Shown here: positions 1-5,913 of the stretch, one piece after another
How positions within the stretch are numbered: position 1 is the first letter of the stretch
Layout: each line of letters begins with the position of its first letter
Assembly (NCBI GenBank): GCA_018224455.1
Contig: JAGTUY010000366.1
Coordinates: forward strand, 1-8,482
DNA length: 8,482 nucleotides
Reading direction: 5' to 3'
DNA from: Desulfosarcina sp.
GTDB lineage: Bacteria > Desulfobacterota > Desulfobacteria > Desulfobacterales > Desulfosarcinaceae
Translations under genes and position numbers: made by a program
Notes under the pieces: model-generated
What the model saw: the letters and a program-made list of their open reading frames with translations, nothing else
What the model was told of the DNA's origin: nothing
The model's database searches: none

Positions 1-175
1 AACACGCCAACCCCAAGATGGCGGTATCGTGCTTCAGGTTTCCCTGAGTGGCCATGCGGCAGACGCCCTTGACCCTTAAACCGATTCCAAAAAATAAAGC
101 GGTGCATCAAAGACAGCCCCTAAACTACAATCGATTTCGCGTAAACCTGCCTATATAACGAAGAACTGGAAAAAA
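1..175. other. Left-edge region, no assignable gene
   Basis: No gene can be assigned. Two partial readings are possible. A plus-strand frame from base 2 stays open to a TAA at 74-76 and ends in SGHAADALDP, which could be the C-terminus of a gene entering from the left. A minus-strand ATG at 56-54 opens a frame reading MATQGNLKHDTAILG that runs off the left edge, which could be the start of a divergent gene. Neither has a clear ribosome site or a family I recognise. Bases about 80-175 are A/T-richer and include a TATATA at about 152-157 that could be a -10 element for the DUF2065 gene, but I see no convincing -35. Confidence 0.35.
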
Positions 176-361
176 ATGGATTATTTTCTCTGCGTGATTG
201 GCATGGTGATGATCATTGAAGGGGTTCCCTATTTTGCAGCACCGAATCTGATGAAGGGGTGGATGGCAAAATTAAGGGAAATGGCGCCTGGATCCCTTCG
301 CCGCTTCGGATTGGCGATGATGGTGGCAGGGTTGGCGTTGGTCTATCTGGGGCGGCGCTAG
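176..361 (+). CDS. DUF2065 family small inner-membrane protein (YjeT-like)
   Basis: The 61-residue product matches the DUF2065 pattern: a hydrophobic N-terminal segment (about residues 3-21) containing the conserved Glu15-Gly16 within MIIEGVPYF, a short basic loop with Pro23-Asn24, and a second membrane segment (about 42-58) ending in LGRR. Length agrees with the family, which is usually about 60 residues. The biochemical function is unknown; E. coli YjeT lies next to hflC/purA, but no such partner is visible here. The ribosome site upstream is weak (GAAGAA about 12 nt before the ATG). The gene ends 11 bp from the end of the convergent lytic transglycosylase. Membrane location is inferred from the two hydrophobic helices. 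Confidence 0.85.
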   Translation: MDYFLCVIGMVMIIEGVPYFAAPNLMKGWMAKLREMAPGSLRRFGLAMMVAGLALVYLGRR

Positions 362-372
362 GCTGTGCCTGT

Positions 373-972
373 TCATCCATTCTTGTATAGGTAGAAAAAT
401 TTCATCACTTTTTTAACGTACGCCTCGGTTTCTGCAATGGGCGGGATGCCGCGGTGCGTGTCCACGGCCCGGGGGCCGGCATTGTATGCGGCCAGGGCCA
501 GCGGCACCTGCCCGTCAAACCGTTGAATCAGGGCCTTCAGATAGCGGGCACCGCCCATGATGTTCTGCCAGGGGTCGAACGGGTCATAAACCCTGAAGGC
601 TTCCAGATTCGCCGGCATGATCTGCATAAGTCCCAACGCCCCCTTTTTGGATACAGCCTTGGGGTCGAACGCCGATTCGGCGCGAATCACCGCCTTGAGC
701 AAAGGAAAGTCGACCCCGTGAAGTCCGGCGGCTTCGTCGATATATCGGTCGAACCGATTGGCGTCCATCTGGGTTCCCAGGCGTTTGGGGCGCTCCTTGA
801 TATAAATGCGATAGTCACTCGAGGTGGGAACATTGGTGAAATGCATGACCCCTTGACTGTCTATATACATGTAAATATCGGCCGCGGCAGGCAGCGCCAG
901 CAATACCATCATAAAGACGGCGATCCAGGTGCCGGGTCTCAAGATCGGATTGTATCGAATCGATTTGCGCAT
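373..972 (-). CDS. Secreted lytic transglycosylase, DUF4124 + SLT domain
   Basis: The 199-residue protein has a signal peptide: basic start MRKSIR, hydrophobic core IAVFMMVLLALP, probable cleavage after A31 (PAAA|DIY). There is no lipobox, so it is probably soluble in the periplasm. Residues 32-60 (IYMYIDSQGVMHFTN) look like the small DUF4124 domain that often precedes transglycosylase domains. Residues about 85-195 form a Slt-type lysozyme-like domain with the catalytic Glu99 in RAESAFD, then GLMQIMP (114-120) and AYNAGP (162-167). The family cleaves the MurNAc-GlcNAc bond of peptidoglycan, giving 1,6-anhydromuramoyl ends. The ATG at 972 gives the full signal peptide, though its ribosome site is poor; the Met21 and Met22 alternatives would lose the basic region. 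It diverges from the permease gene and converges on the DUF2065 gene. Confidence 0.9.
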   Translation of the reverse strand: MRKSIRYNPILRPGTWIAVFMMVLLALPAAADIYMYIDSQGVMHFTNVPTSSDYRIYIKERPKRLGTQMDANRFDRYIDEAAGLHGVDFPLLKAVIRAESAFDPKAVSKKGALGLMQIMPANLEAFRVYDPFDPWQNIMGGARYLKALIQRFDGQVPLALAAYNAGPRAVDTHRGIPPIAETEAYVKKVMKFFYLYKNG

Positions 973-1037
973 GGGTTTTCTGCCGTCAAAGGGGACCCAA
1001 CGGCCTTCATCCTCGTTTCATTTCCAGTGGTATCGGC

Positions 1038-1062
1038 ACAACTTGTGGATTTGTAAAGTTGT
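1038..1062. promoter_or_regulatory. Inverted repeat ACAACTT-N11-AAGTTGT, possible operator
   Basis: ACAACTT (1038-1044) and its reverse complement AAGTTGT (1056-1062) are separated by 11 bp. The left arm also lies inside a smaller palindrome, CACAA-C-TTGTG (1037-1047). A further direct copy of ACAACTT occurs at 1119-1125, overlapping the end of the permease -35 box and its spacer. The position between two divergent genes fits an operator, but I recognise no regulator for it. It does not match the PurR consensus. Confidence 0.3.
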
Positions 1063-1113
1063 TTCTTCCTTATGGCAAGCGTAAAAGGTGCCGTTGCCAA
1101 GAGGGCACGGCGA

Positions 1114-1142
1114 TTGACACAACTTTGGTTTCCGCATATAGA
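1114..1142 (+). promoter_or_regulatory. Sigma70-like promoter of the NCS2 permease
   Basis: A perfect -35 hexamer TTGACA (1114-1119) is followed after exactly 17 bp by TATAGA (1137-1142, 4 of 6 matches to the -10 consensus). Transcription would begin near 1149-1150, giving a leader of about 48 nt before the ATG at 1198. No attenuator or riboswitch can be recognised in so short a leader. Confidence 0.65.
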
Positions 1143-1185
1143 CCGGTTCAACTTGCTCGTCCACCCCACGGTGTCCCAATTTCCC

Positions 1186-1194
1186 AAAGGAGGT
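1186..1194 (+). promoter_or_regulatory. Strong Shine-Dalgarno deciding the permease start
   Basis: AAAGGAGGT lies 3 nt before the ATG at 1198 (4 nt counted from GGAGG). It is essentially the full anti-SD complement. This places the start at 1198 rather than at upstream in-frame start codons from 1072, which would add 42 polar residues not seen in the family and would begin upstream of the promoter. Confidence 0.85.
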
Positions 1195-1197
1195 GTT

Positions 1198-2517
1198 ATG
1201 CCCGCGCAACAGTCCACCACCGACTACACGTTCAACCTGAAAGACAGCCTGGTGGGCGCCCAAATGCTGTTTGTCGCCTTCGGCGCCCTGGTGCTGGTTC
1301 CCCTGCTCACCGGTCTGAATCCCAACGTCGCCCTGTTTACGGCCGGCGCGGGCACCCTGATATTCCAGTTCATCACCAAGCGGATGGTACCGATTTTTCT
1401 GGCATCCTCTTTTGCGTTTATCGCGCCGATCATCTATGGGGTGAATACCTGGGGCATTCCGGGCACCATGTGCGGTCTGGCGGCTGCCGGACTGCTTTAC
1501 GTCGTGCTGAGCCTTTGCATCAAAGCCTTCGGTGTCGGTTTTCTGCACAAACTGCTGCCGCCGGTGGTGGTGGGACCGGTGATCATGGTCATCGGGCTCG
1601 TGCTGGCACCGGTGGCCGTTCACATGGCCATGGGCCGAACCGGCGACGGTTCGGCATGGCTGGTTCCCCAGAGCGCGGCCATGATCTTAGCGGGGGTAGC
1701 CCTTTTGGTCACCATCATCACCTCGCTGCTGGGAAAAGGCTGGTTGCGCCTGATACCGATTCTCATCGGCGTCGGGGCCGGCTACGTGGCGGCGCTGATT
1801 CTCGATTTTATCGGTGTTTCCAGTTCCATTCAGGCCGGCTTCGATGCCGGCACACTAGCAAACTTTACCGGCCCCGTCCTGGTCAGCTTTAAGCCACTGG
1901 CAGACGCACCCTGGTTGGCCGTGCCTGATTTCGTCCTGCCCGAATGGAATCTTCAGGCCATCTTTTTCATCGTACCGGTCGCCATTGCTCCGGCCATTGA
2001 ACATTTCGGGGACATCCTGGCCATCGGCAGCGTCACCGGAAAGGATTTCGTCAAAAAGCCGGGCATCCACCGCACCATGATGGGCGACGGCATCGCCACC
2101 ACTGTTGCATCTTTTTTAGGAGGACCGCCCAACACCACCTACAGCGAGGTGACCGGCGCGGTGACCCTCACCCGGATGTTCAATCCCGGCATCATGACCT
2201 GGGCAGCCATTTTCGCCATTGCCCTGGCCTTTATCGGCAAGATGGGCGCCCTGCTCCAGACCATCCCGGTACCGGTGATGGGCGGAATCATGCTGCTGCT
2301 TTTCGGCGCCATCACCGTCGTAGGCCTAAACACCCTGGTGAAGGCCGGAGAGGACCTCACGGAACCCCGCAATCTGACGATCGTGGCCCTGATCCTGGTC
2401 TGCGGCATCGGTGGCATGGTACTTCCTTTTGGTAAATTCACGTTGGGCGGCATTGGCCTTTCCGGAATTTTGGGGGTCATACTTAACCTGGTACTGCCGG
2501 GTAAGCAGCCAGGCTGA
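1198..2517 (+). CDS. NCS2 family nucleobase:cation symporter (uracil/xanthine permease type)
   Basis: The 439-residue polytopic inner-membrane protein resembles UraA/PyrP-type permeases along its whole length. The N-terminal QMLFVAFGALVLVP aligns with the first helix of UraA, and SSFAFIAPI follows. The two substrate-binding carboxylates are recognisable: Glu268 in AIEHFGD and Glu317 in TTYSEVTG, 49 residues apart, the same spacing as UraA Glu241 and Glu290. The family imports uracil, xanthine or related bases with protons or sodium. Three key positions differ from UraA. His24 is Met23 here. His245 is Asp272. The signature motif reads E-V-T-G-x4-T-R, without the usual Asn after Glu/Gln. Substrate is therefore uncertain. 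The gene has its own promoter and precedes the YbjQ gene by 83 bp, so readthrough is possible. The nearest gene gives no purine or pyrimidine pathway context. Confidence 0.9.
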   Translation: MPAQQSTTDYTFNLKDSLVGAQMLFVAFGALVLVPLLTGLNPNVALFTAGAGTLIFQFITKRMVPIFLASSFAFIAPIIYGVNTWGIPGTMCGLAAAGLLYVVLSLCIKAFGVGFLHKLLPPVVVGPVIMVIGLVLAPVAVHMAMGRTGDGSAWLVPQSAAMILAGVALLVTIITSLLGKGWLRLIPILIGVGAGYVAALILDFIGVSSSIQAGFDAGTLANFTGPVLVSFKPLADAPWLAVPDFVLPEWNLQAIFFIVPVAIAPAIEHFGDILAIGSVTGKDFVKKPGIHRTMMGDGIATTVASFLGGPPNTTYSEVTGAVTLTRMFNPGIMTWAAIFAIALAFIGKMGALLQTIPVPVMGGIMLLLFGAITVVGLNTLVKAGEDLTEPRNLTIVALILVCGIGGMVLPFGKFTLGGIGLSGILGVILNLVLPGKQPG

Positions 2518-2600
2518 CCCGGCAAGGAGAAAATCAAAAGGACTTCCAGCGCTTTTCCCAGTATACCAAGGCTTTATACCCGACGAGGAGAAAGCGACCC

Positions 2601-3293
2601 ATGAGTGATCGATACACCGTTATCTTCGAAGGCAGGATCATGCCCGGGAAAAGTGCGGGAATGGTCAAAGATCGATTGAAGTCGGCACTCAAAACCGACG
2701 ACCAGGGGATCGCGAAACTGTTCGTCGGCAGCCCCGTTGCCGTCCGTAAGCACACGGACCTGGCCACAGCCGAAAAGTACAAACAGGTGTTCGCCGCTGC
2801 CGGTGCACTCTGCGATATTCGCAAAAACGGTGCACCCCAGACACAGGCGGCGCCGCCTTCCGGCGATGCGGCAGCAGCTACCGACGCTTCCAACGAATCG
2901 CGGTCGCCCGCACCGCCGCCCCAGCTGCCGGTTTCTCAGGTCAAGGTTCACAATATCACGACTTTTGGTGGAGGCAAAATGATAATCACGAATATCGAAA
3001 CGGTTCCCGGGAAAACGGTTGCAGAGCATTTCGGGCTGGTGTCCGGCAGCACCATCCGGGCCAAGCACATCGGCCGCGACCTCATGGCCAGTCTTAAAAA
3101 TCTCGTTGGCGGGGAGCTCAAAGGCTATACGCAACTGCTTCAGGAATCCCGGCAGCAGGCCATGGACAGGATGGTGGAAGAGGCCCGCCTGATGGGCGCC
3201 AATGCCATTGTCAACGTCCGTTTTTCCACATCATCCGTAGCCCAGGGGGCAGCGGAACTATACGCTTACGGGACCGCCGTCCGGGTGGATTAG
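2601..3293 (+). CDS. Two-domain protein: uncharacterised N-terminal domain + Pro/Ala linker + YbjQ domain
   Basis: The 230-residue protein has three parts. Residues 3-77 (starting YTVIFEGRIMPG, with LFVGSPVAVRK and YKQVFAAAGALCDI) form a compact alpha/beta domain. From memory it resembles an N-terminal module attached to various proteobacterial proteins; I cannot name a family. Residues 78-120 are a Pro/Ala/Ser-rich linker. Residues 127-230 are a complete YbjQ domain (PF01906, annotated 'putative heavy-metal-binding'), with GLVSGSTIRAKHIGRDL, LVGGELKGYTQLL and YAYGTAVRV. This domain has no cysteine, so metal binding is doubtful. There is no signal peptide, so it is probably cytoplasmic. GAGGAG (2585-2590) serves the ATG at 2601. 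An internal ribosome site could also produce the YbjQ domain alone. It is first gene of a tight unit with a second YbjQ protein (10 bp downstream) and an M48 peptidase. Confidence 0.88.
   Translation: MSDRYTVIFEGRIMPGKSAGMVKDRLKSALKTDDQGIAKLFVGSPVAVRKHTDLATAEKYKQVFAAAGALCDIRKNGAPQTQAAPPSGDAAAATDASNESRSPAPPPQLPVSQVKVHNITTFGGGKMIITNIETVPGKTVAEHFGLVSGSTIRAKHIGRDLMASLKNLVGGELKGYTQLLQESRQQAMDRMVEEARLMGANAIVNVRFSTSSVAQGAAELYAYGTAVRVD
2970..2981 (+). promoter_or_regulatory. Internal Shine-Dalgarno and ATG at the YbjQ domain boundary
   Basis: GGAGG (2970-2974), 4 nt before an in-frame ATG (2979-2981), lies exactly at the beginning of the YbjQ domain (MIITNIETVPG, the usual start of stand-alone YbjQ proteins). 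It would allow a 104-residue YbjQ protein to be made from the same message. It may also be a relic of a separate gene fused to the N-terminal domain. Use in the cell is inference. Confidence 0.45.
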
Positions 3294-3303
3294 GAGACCG
3301 TCG

Positions 3304-3753
3304 ATGATTGACCTGATTATCTTTTTGTCATTGCTGGTCTTGGGATACGGAGCGGGGAGCTGGGCCGAAAAGCGGCATTATCGCTCGATTGCCGACCGGG
3401 AAAATGCGACCGTCAACCTGCCGGCCGTCACCTTGAAATCCGTGGACGTCCCCGAACATAAAATCCAGTCGGCCCGGCTGGTCTACGGCAGCGCCGTGAT
3501 TTCCGTGGATTATTTCAAGAGAATTCTGGCCAGCCTGCGCAACATTTTCGGGGGGAAGGTGAAATCCTACGAGAGCCTTCTCGACCGGGCGCGGCGGGAG
3601 GCCTTGCTGCGCATGAAAGAGATGGCCGGGAATGCCACGGTCATCGTCAATGTGCGCATCGAAACATCGGCCATCGGCAAGCATTCCCAGCGGAAAAACA
3701 TCGGCTGCCTGGAGGCCATGGCCTACGGGACGGCGCTTACCGTGGAGGAGTAG
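3304..3753 (+). CDS. Membrane-anchored YbjQ-like protein
   Basis: The 149-residue protein starts with one hydrophobic segment (about residues 3-20, LIIFLSLLVLGYGAGSW) followed by basic AEKRHYR, so the C-terminal part probably faces the cytoplasm. Residues about 57-147 are a YbjQ-like domain: IFGGKVKSYESLLDRARREAL (78-101), VIVNVRIETSAIG (113-125) and EAMAYGTALTV (137-147) align with the corresponding parts of the preceding protein. The domain is divergent, with SARLVYGSAVIS in place of the usual start. Its only cysteine is Cys135, so the heavy-metal label is weakly supported. AGGAGA (3292-3297), overlapping the stop of the previous gene, serves the ATG at 3304. Its stop directly abuts the GTG of the peptidase gene, implying translational coupling. 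Function unknown. Confidence 0.85.
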   Translation: MIDLIIFLSLLVLGYGAGSWAEKRHYRSIADRENATVNLPAVTLKSVDVPEHKIQSARLVYGSAVISVDYFKRILASLRNIFGGKVKSYESLLDRARREALLRMKEMAGNATVIVNVRIETSAIGKHSQRKNIGCLEAMAYGTALTVEE

Positions 3754-4587
3754 GTGAAATTCACGGCCCGGCAGCCCGGAATCAACGTCAACGTCTCGCC
3801 CACCCACCCACTCAAAGAGTTTGCCATTCTGGCCGGCGGCCTGCTGGCCATCGTGGTCGGCGTTTACCTGGCCCTCGGCCTGGCGGTCGACCTGATTGTC
3901 CCCCGGCTCACCATGGATCTGGAAAAAAAGCTGGCCGGCGCCTTTATCGGGCGGCTCGTTGAAAATGAAGATGTCGCCGACACCCGCCGATCCCTCCAGG
4001 CCCTGGTGGATCGCCTCCAGGATCGATGCGCCCCCCTGCCATATACCATTACCGTGCATGTCACCGAGTCAGATGCCGTCAATGCGGCGGCCCTGCCCGG
4101 CGGGCACATGGTGGTCTTTACCGGTCTGCTGGCGGAAATGACCTCTGAGAACGAGCTGGCATTTGTCCTGGCCCACGAGTTGGGGCATTATGCCAACAGG
4201 GACCACCTTCGGGGGCTGGGGCGGGCCCTGGTGCTGATGACTGCCTCCACGTTGTTGCTGGGTGCGGACAACAGCATCAACAGCATGATCGGTCAGGGGA
4301 TGGTACTCACCGAACTGAGTTTTTCACGCAAGCAAGAAAGCCGGGCCGACGAATTTGCCCTGGATACCCTGTTCTGCCATTACGGGCATGTGGCGGACGC
4401 CGCCTCCTTTTTCAGCAAAATCCCCGAAGACGGCGATCCGGGCCGCTTCGGCCACTATTTCGCCTCTCACCCGGAAAATCGCCGCCGCATCGGCCACCTG
4501 AAGGAATTGGCCCGGGAACGCGGCTACCCCATCGGAAACCCGCTTCCCCTGCCGGCCGATATTACCGCCAAAATAAACCCGCGATGA
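3754..4587 (+). CDS. Membrane-anchored M48 family zinc metallopeptidase
   Basis: The 277-residue protein has one clear N-terminal membrane helix (about 23-48) and a gluzincin M48 domain. His141-Glu142-Leu-Gly-His145 is the HExxH zinc site with the catalytic glutamate, and Glu195 in ESRADEFA is the third zinc ligand of the ExxxD motif. FVLAHELGHYANRDHL and FASHPENRRRIGHL (about 230-250) are typical of the BepA/LoiP/HtpX-like M48B/C group. The basic N-terminus suggests N-in topology with a periplasmic catalytic domain. A second hydrophobic stretch (about 158-170) is more likely part of the fold, as in BepA, but a second membrane pass would change this. The GTG start directly follows the upstream TAG; GGAGGAG (3744-3750) gives a suitable ribosome site. 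Such peptidases degrade misfolded envelope proteins. The substrate is unknown; the operon suggests the two YbjQ proteins are partners or regulators. Confidence 0.88.
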   Translation: MKFTARQPGINVNVSPTHPLKEFAILAGGLLAIVVGVYLALGLAVDLIVPRLTMDLEKKLAGAFIGRLVENEDVADTRRSLQALVDRLQDRCAPLPYTITVHVTESDAVNAAALPGGHMVVFTGLLAEMTSENELAFVLAHELGHYANRDHLRGLGRALVLMTASTLLLGADNSINSMIGQGMVLTELSFSRKQESRADEFALDTLFCHYGHVADAASFFSKIPEDGDPGRFGHYFASHPENRRRIGHLKELARERGYPIGNPLPLPADITAKINPR

Positions 4588-4602
4588 CGGTCCGCTTTCT
4601 AT

Positions 4603-4790
4603 CCGGCCATTAATGGCGAATGCCTGGTTTTCGCAGACCCGGCTGCGGGGCAGGTCGAAGGTTTCAGCATGCCAGTGGAAGACCTCCGACCAATCCGCCC
4701 AGGCAGGTGCCGAGCACCATTTTGCCCGCTTGGATGGCCTGGTCGATGAACCGCTTTTCACCGACCAGCCAGTGAATTATCATATTTCAC
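4603..4790 (-). pseudogene. Decayed remnant of a class I glutamine amidotransferase gene
   Basis: Two minus-strand frames together read as a class I glutamine amidotransferase (GMP-synthase-GATase-like, COG0518 type). The first (4783-4664) gives HWLVGEKRFIDQAIQAGK, then MVLGTCLGGLVGG with the nucleophile Cys of the G-x-C-x-G elbow, and ends at TGA. The second (from 4689) gives EVFHWHAETFDLP, then CENQAFAINGR, matching the family's VFHWHGDTFDLP...CxNQAF region, and stops resembling the family before the expected LQFHxE. About 50 residues that normally separate the two blocks are missing, a few more are lost between DLP and CENQAF, and the N-terminal half is gone; a frameshift is likely just before HWLV. 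It is thus non-functional. It lies opposite the TSUP leader region, between the M48 and TSUP genes, and explains most of this 335-bp gap. Recognition is from remembered family motifs. Confidence 0.75.
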
Positions 4791-4922
4791 GCCTTGATGA
4801 TGTGCCTGTTAGAGAAAAGATGGAATTCACCTTGTGGGTCCCAGACAAACATGATAACGGGTCCGGTCGATTCGTCAGCCGATTGCACTGGCAGGAGACG
4901 AATCGATCCGCGAGGCGCCGCC

Positions 4923-5720
4923 ATGACGACAATTTTAATCATGTACATTCTGGTCGGAGCTGTAGCCGGGGTCTTGGCCGGCCTGCTGGGCATCGGCGGC
5001 GGGCTGGTGATCGTACCCATGCTGGTGTTCTGTTTTGTTCGCCAGGGCGTCGCCGATGCCGTCATCATGCACCTGGCCCTGGGCACATCCTTAGCCAGCA
5101 TCATGTTTACCGCCGTTTCCAGCTTCCGGGCCCACCACAAGCGCGGCGCTGTCCATTGGGATGTGGTGCGCAAAATCGTCATCGGTATTTTTTCGGGCAC
5201 GTTCCTTGGCAGCTGCATCGCCGCCCAGCTCTCTACCCGCTTTCTAAAAGGCTTCTTTGTCGTTTTTTTATACTACGTGGCCGTTCAGATGCTGTCCAAC
5301 AAGAAGCCCAAACCCTCTCGGCAGATTCCCGGACACGGCGCCATGTTCGGCGTCGGCAACGTCATCGGCATCGTGTCCAGCTTGGTGGGCATCGGCGGAG
5401 GGACCCTTTCCGTACCGTTCATGATCTGGTGCAACATGTCCGTTCACCACGCCATCGGCACCTCTGCGGCCATCGGCTTTCCCATTGCCATTGCCGGCAC
5501 CATCGGCTATCTGTACAATGGCCTTTCAGTCCAAGGTTTACCTGAATTTTCGTTGGGTTATATCTACCTGCCGGCTCTTTTTGGCATCGTTATCACCAGT
5601 GTTCTGACAGCCCCTTTAGGGGTTCGCCTGGCCCACAGCCTGCCCGTCGACCGGCTTAAGCGCGTTTTTGCCGTATTGCTGTTCGTGGTGGCAACCCGCA
5701 TGCTGATCGGAATCCTGTGA
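4923..5720 (+). CDS. TSUP (TauE/SafE/YfcA) family membrane permease
   Basis: The 265-residue, mostly hydrophobic protein has the internal duplication typical of PF01925. The signature LLGIGGGLVIVP (residues 21-32) recurs as LVGIGGGTLSVP (154-165), each opening a half with about four membrane helices. The loop after the first half (SNKKPKPSR) is basic. Length fits the usual 250-270. TSUP proteins move sulfur oxyanions and organosulfur anions (sulfite, sulfonates, sulfoacetate), in or out depending on the member. The ATG at 4923 was chosen because the family begins directly with the first helix and GAGG (4912-4915) lies 7 nt upstream; earlier in-frame starts (from 4794) run over the amidotransferase remnant region with polar sequence. 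The neighbour sat, 193 bp downstream on the same strand, suggests a sulfate- or sulfite-related substrate. That is inference. Confidence 0.9.
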   Translation: MTTILIMYILVGAVAGVLAGLLGIGGGLVIVPMLVFCFVRQGVADAVIMHLALGTSLASIMFTAVSSFRAHHKRGAVHWDVVRKIVIGIFSGTFLGSCIAAQLSTRFLKGFFVVFLYYVAVQMLSNKKPKPSRQIPGHGAMFGVGNVIGIVSSLVGIGGGTLSVPFMIWCNMSVHHAIGTSAAIGFPIAIAGTIGYLYNGLSVQGLPEFSLGYIYLPALFGIVITSVLTAPLGVRLAHSLPVDRLKRVFAVLLFVVATRMLIGIL

Positions 5721-5765
5721 TCGCTTCGACCCTATGCTTAAAATCGCCAGCCGGGCCATCTATCT

Positions 5766-5785
5766 GCCTGGATCAACCTCCAGGC
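5766..5785 (+). terminator. Hairpin after the TSUP gene, possible weak terminator
   Basis: GCCTGGA (5766-5772) and TCCAGGC (5779-5785) form a 7-bp stem with a 6-nt loop, 45 bp after the TSUP stop. Only a short, interrupted T-run (ATTTTCTT) follows, starting about 7 nt after the stem, so termination would be weak. It lies just before the sat -35 box, where it would separate the two transcription units. Confidence 0.4.
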
Positions 5786-5797
5786 GCCGAAATTTTC

Positions 5798-5826
5798 TTG
5801 ACAAAAAAACCGTACCCGCATAGTTA
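5798..5826 (+). promoter_or_regulatory. Putative sat promoter
   Basis: A consensus -35 TTGACA (5798-5803) is followed after 17 bp by TAGTTA (5821-5826), or after 15 bp by CATAGT (5819-5824, 4 of 6 to consensus). The -10 is weak, but the architecture parallels the permease promoter, where the 17-bp spacer also ends in CCGCA before TA. Transcription would start near 5833, leaving a leader of about 80 nt before sat. Confidence 0.5.
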
Positions 5827-5862
5827 CTTCTACTTGGTATTTTATTTCCCTCCAGGCTAATC

Positions 5863-5878
5863 ATCTGTGTATACAGAT
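5863..5878. promoter_or_regulatory. Perfect 6-4-6 inverted repeat in the sat leader
   Basis: ATCTGT-GTAT-ACAGAT is a perfect 6-bp inverted repeat with a 4-bp centre, lying about 20 bp before the sat ribosome site and downstream of the putative promoter. The size suits binding by a dimeric regulator acting as a roadblock, or a small RNA hairpin. It does not match Rex (TTGTnAA-N4-TTnACAA), the HcpR/Crp-type TTGTGA-N6-TCACAA, or LexA-type CTGT-N8-ACAG. The regulator is unknown. Confidence 0.4.
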
Positions 5879-5897
5879 TGCGAAAATCACATTATCG

Positions 5898-5905
5898 AAA
5901 GGAGA
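5898..5905 (+). promoter_or_regulatory. Shine-Dalgarno deciding the sat start
   Basis: AAAGGAGA lies with its GGAG core 9 nt before the ATG at 5914. It fixes the start there rather than at the in-frame TTG at 5878, which lies inside the inverted repeat and has no ribosome site. Confidence 0.85.
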
Positions 5906-5913
5906 AAGAACAC

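Noticed and set aside
454..1056. Plus-strand open frame of 200 codons opposite the transglycosylase
   Set aside because: There is no ribosome site or recognisable domain. The minus-strand frame has a signal peptide and SLT catalytic motifs.
1072..1197. N-terminal extension of the permease by 42 residues
   Set aside because: The extension is polar and basic, overlaps the promoter at 1114-1142, and a near-perfect SD lies just before the ATG at 1198.
4606..4617. Palindrome GCCATTAATGGC after the M48 gene
   Set aside because: It has no loop and no T-run, so it is not a terminator. It lies within the end of the amidotransferase remnant and is probably chance.
4613..5545. Long plus-strand open frame overlapping the TSUP gene
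   Set aside because: Its product is Arg/His-rich with no family resemblance. It is a G+C-driven shadow of the TSUP gene, which has clear helices and duplicated GIGGG motifs.
5878..5913. N-terminal extension of Sat by 12 residues from a TTG
   Set aside because: The TTG has no ribosome site, while AAAGGAGA is well placed before the ATG at 5914, which gives the family's usual N-terminus.
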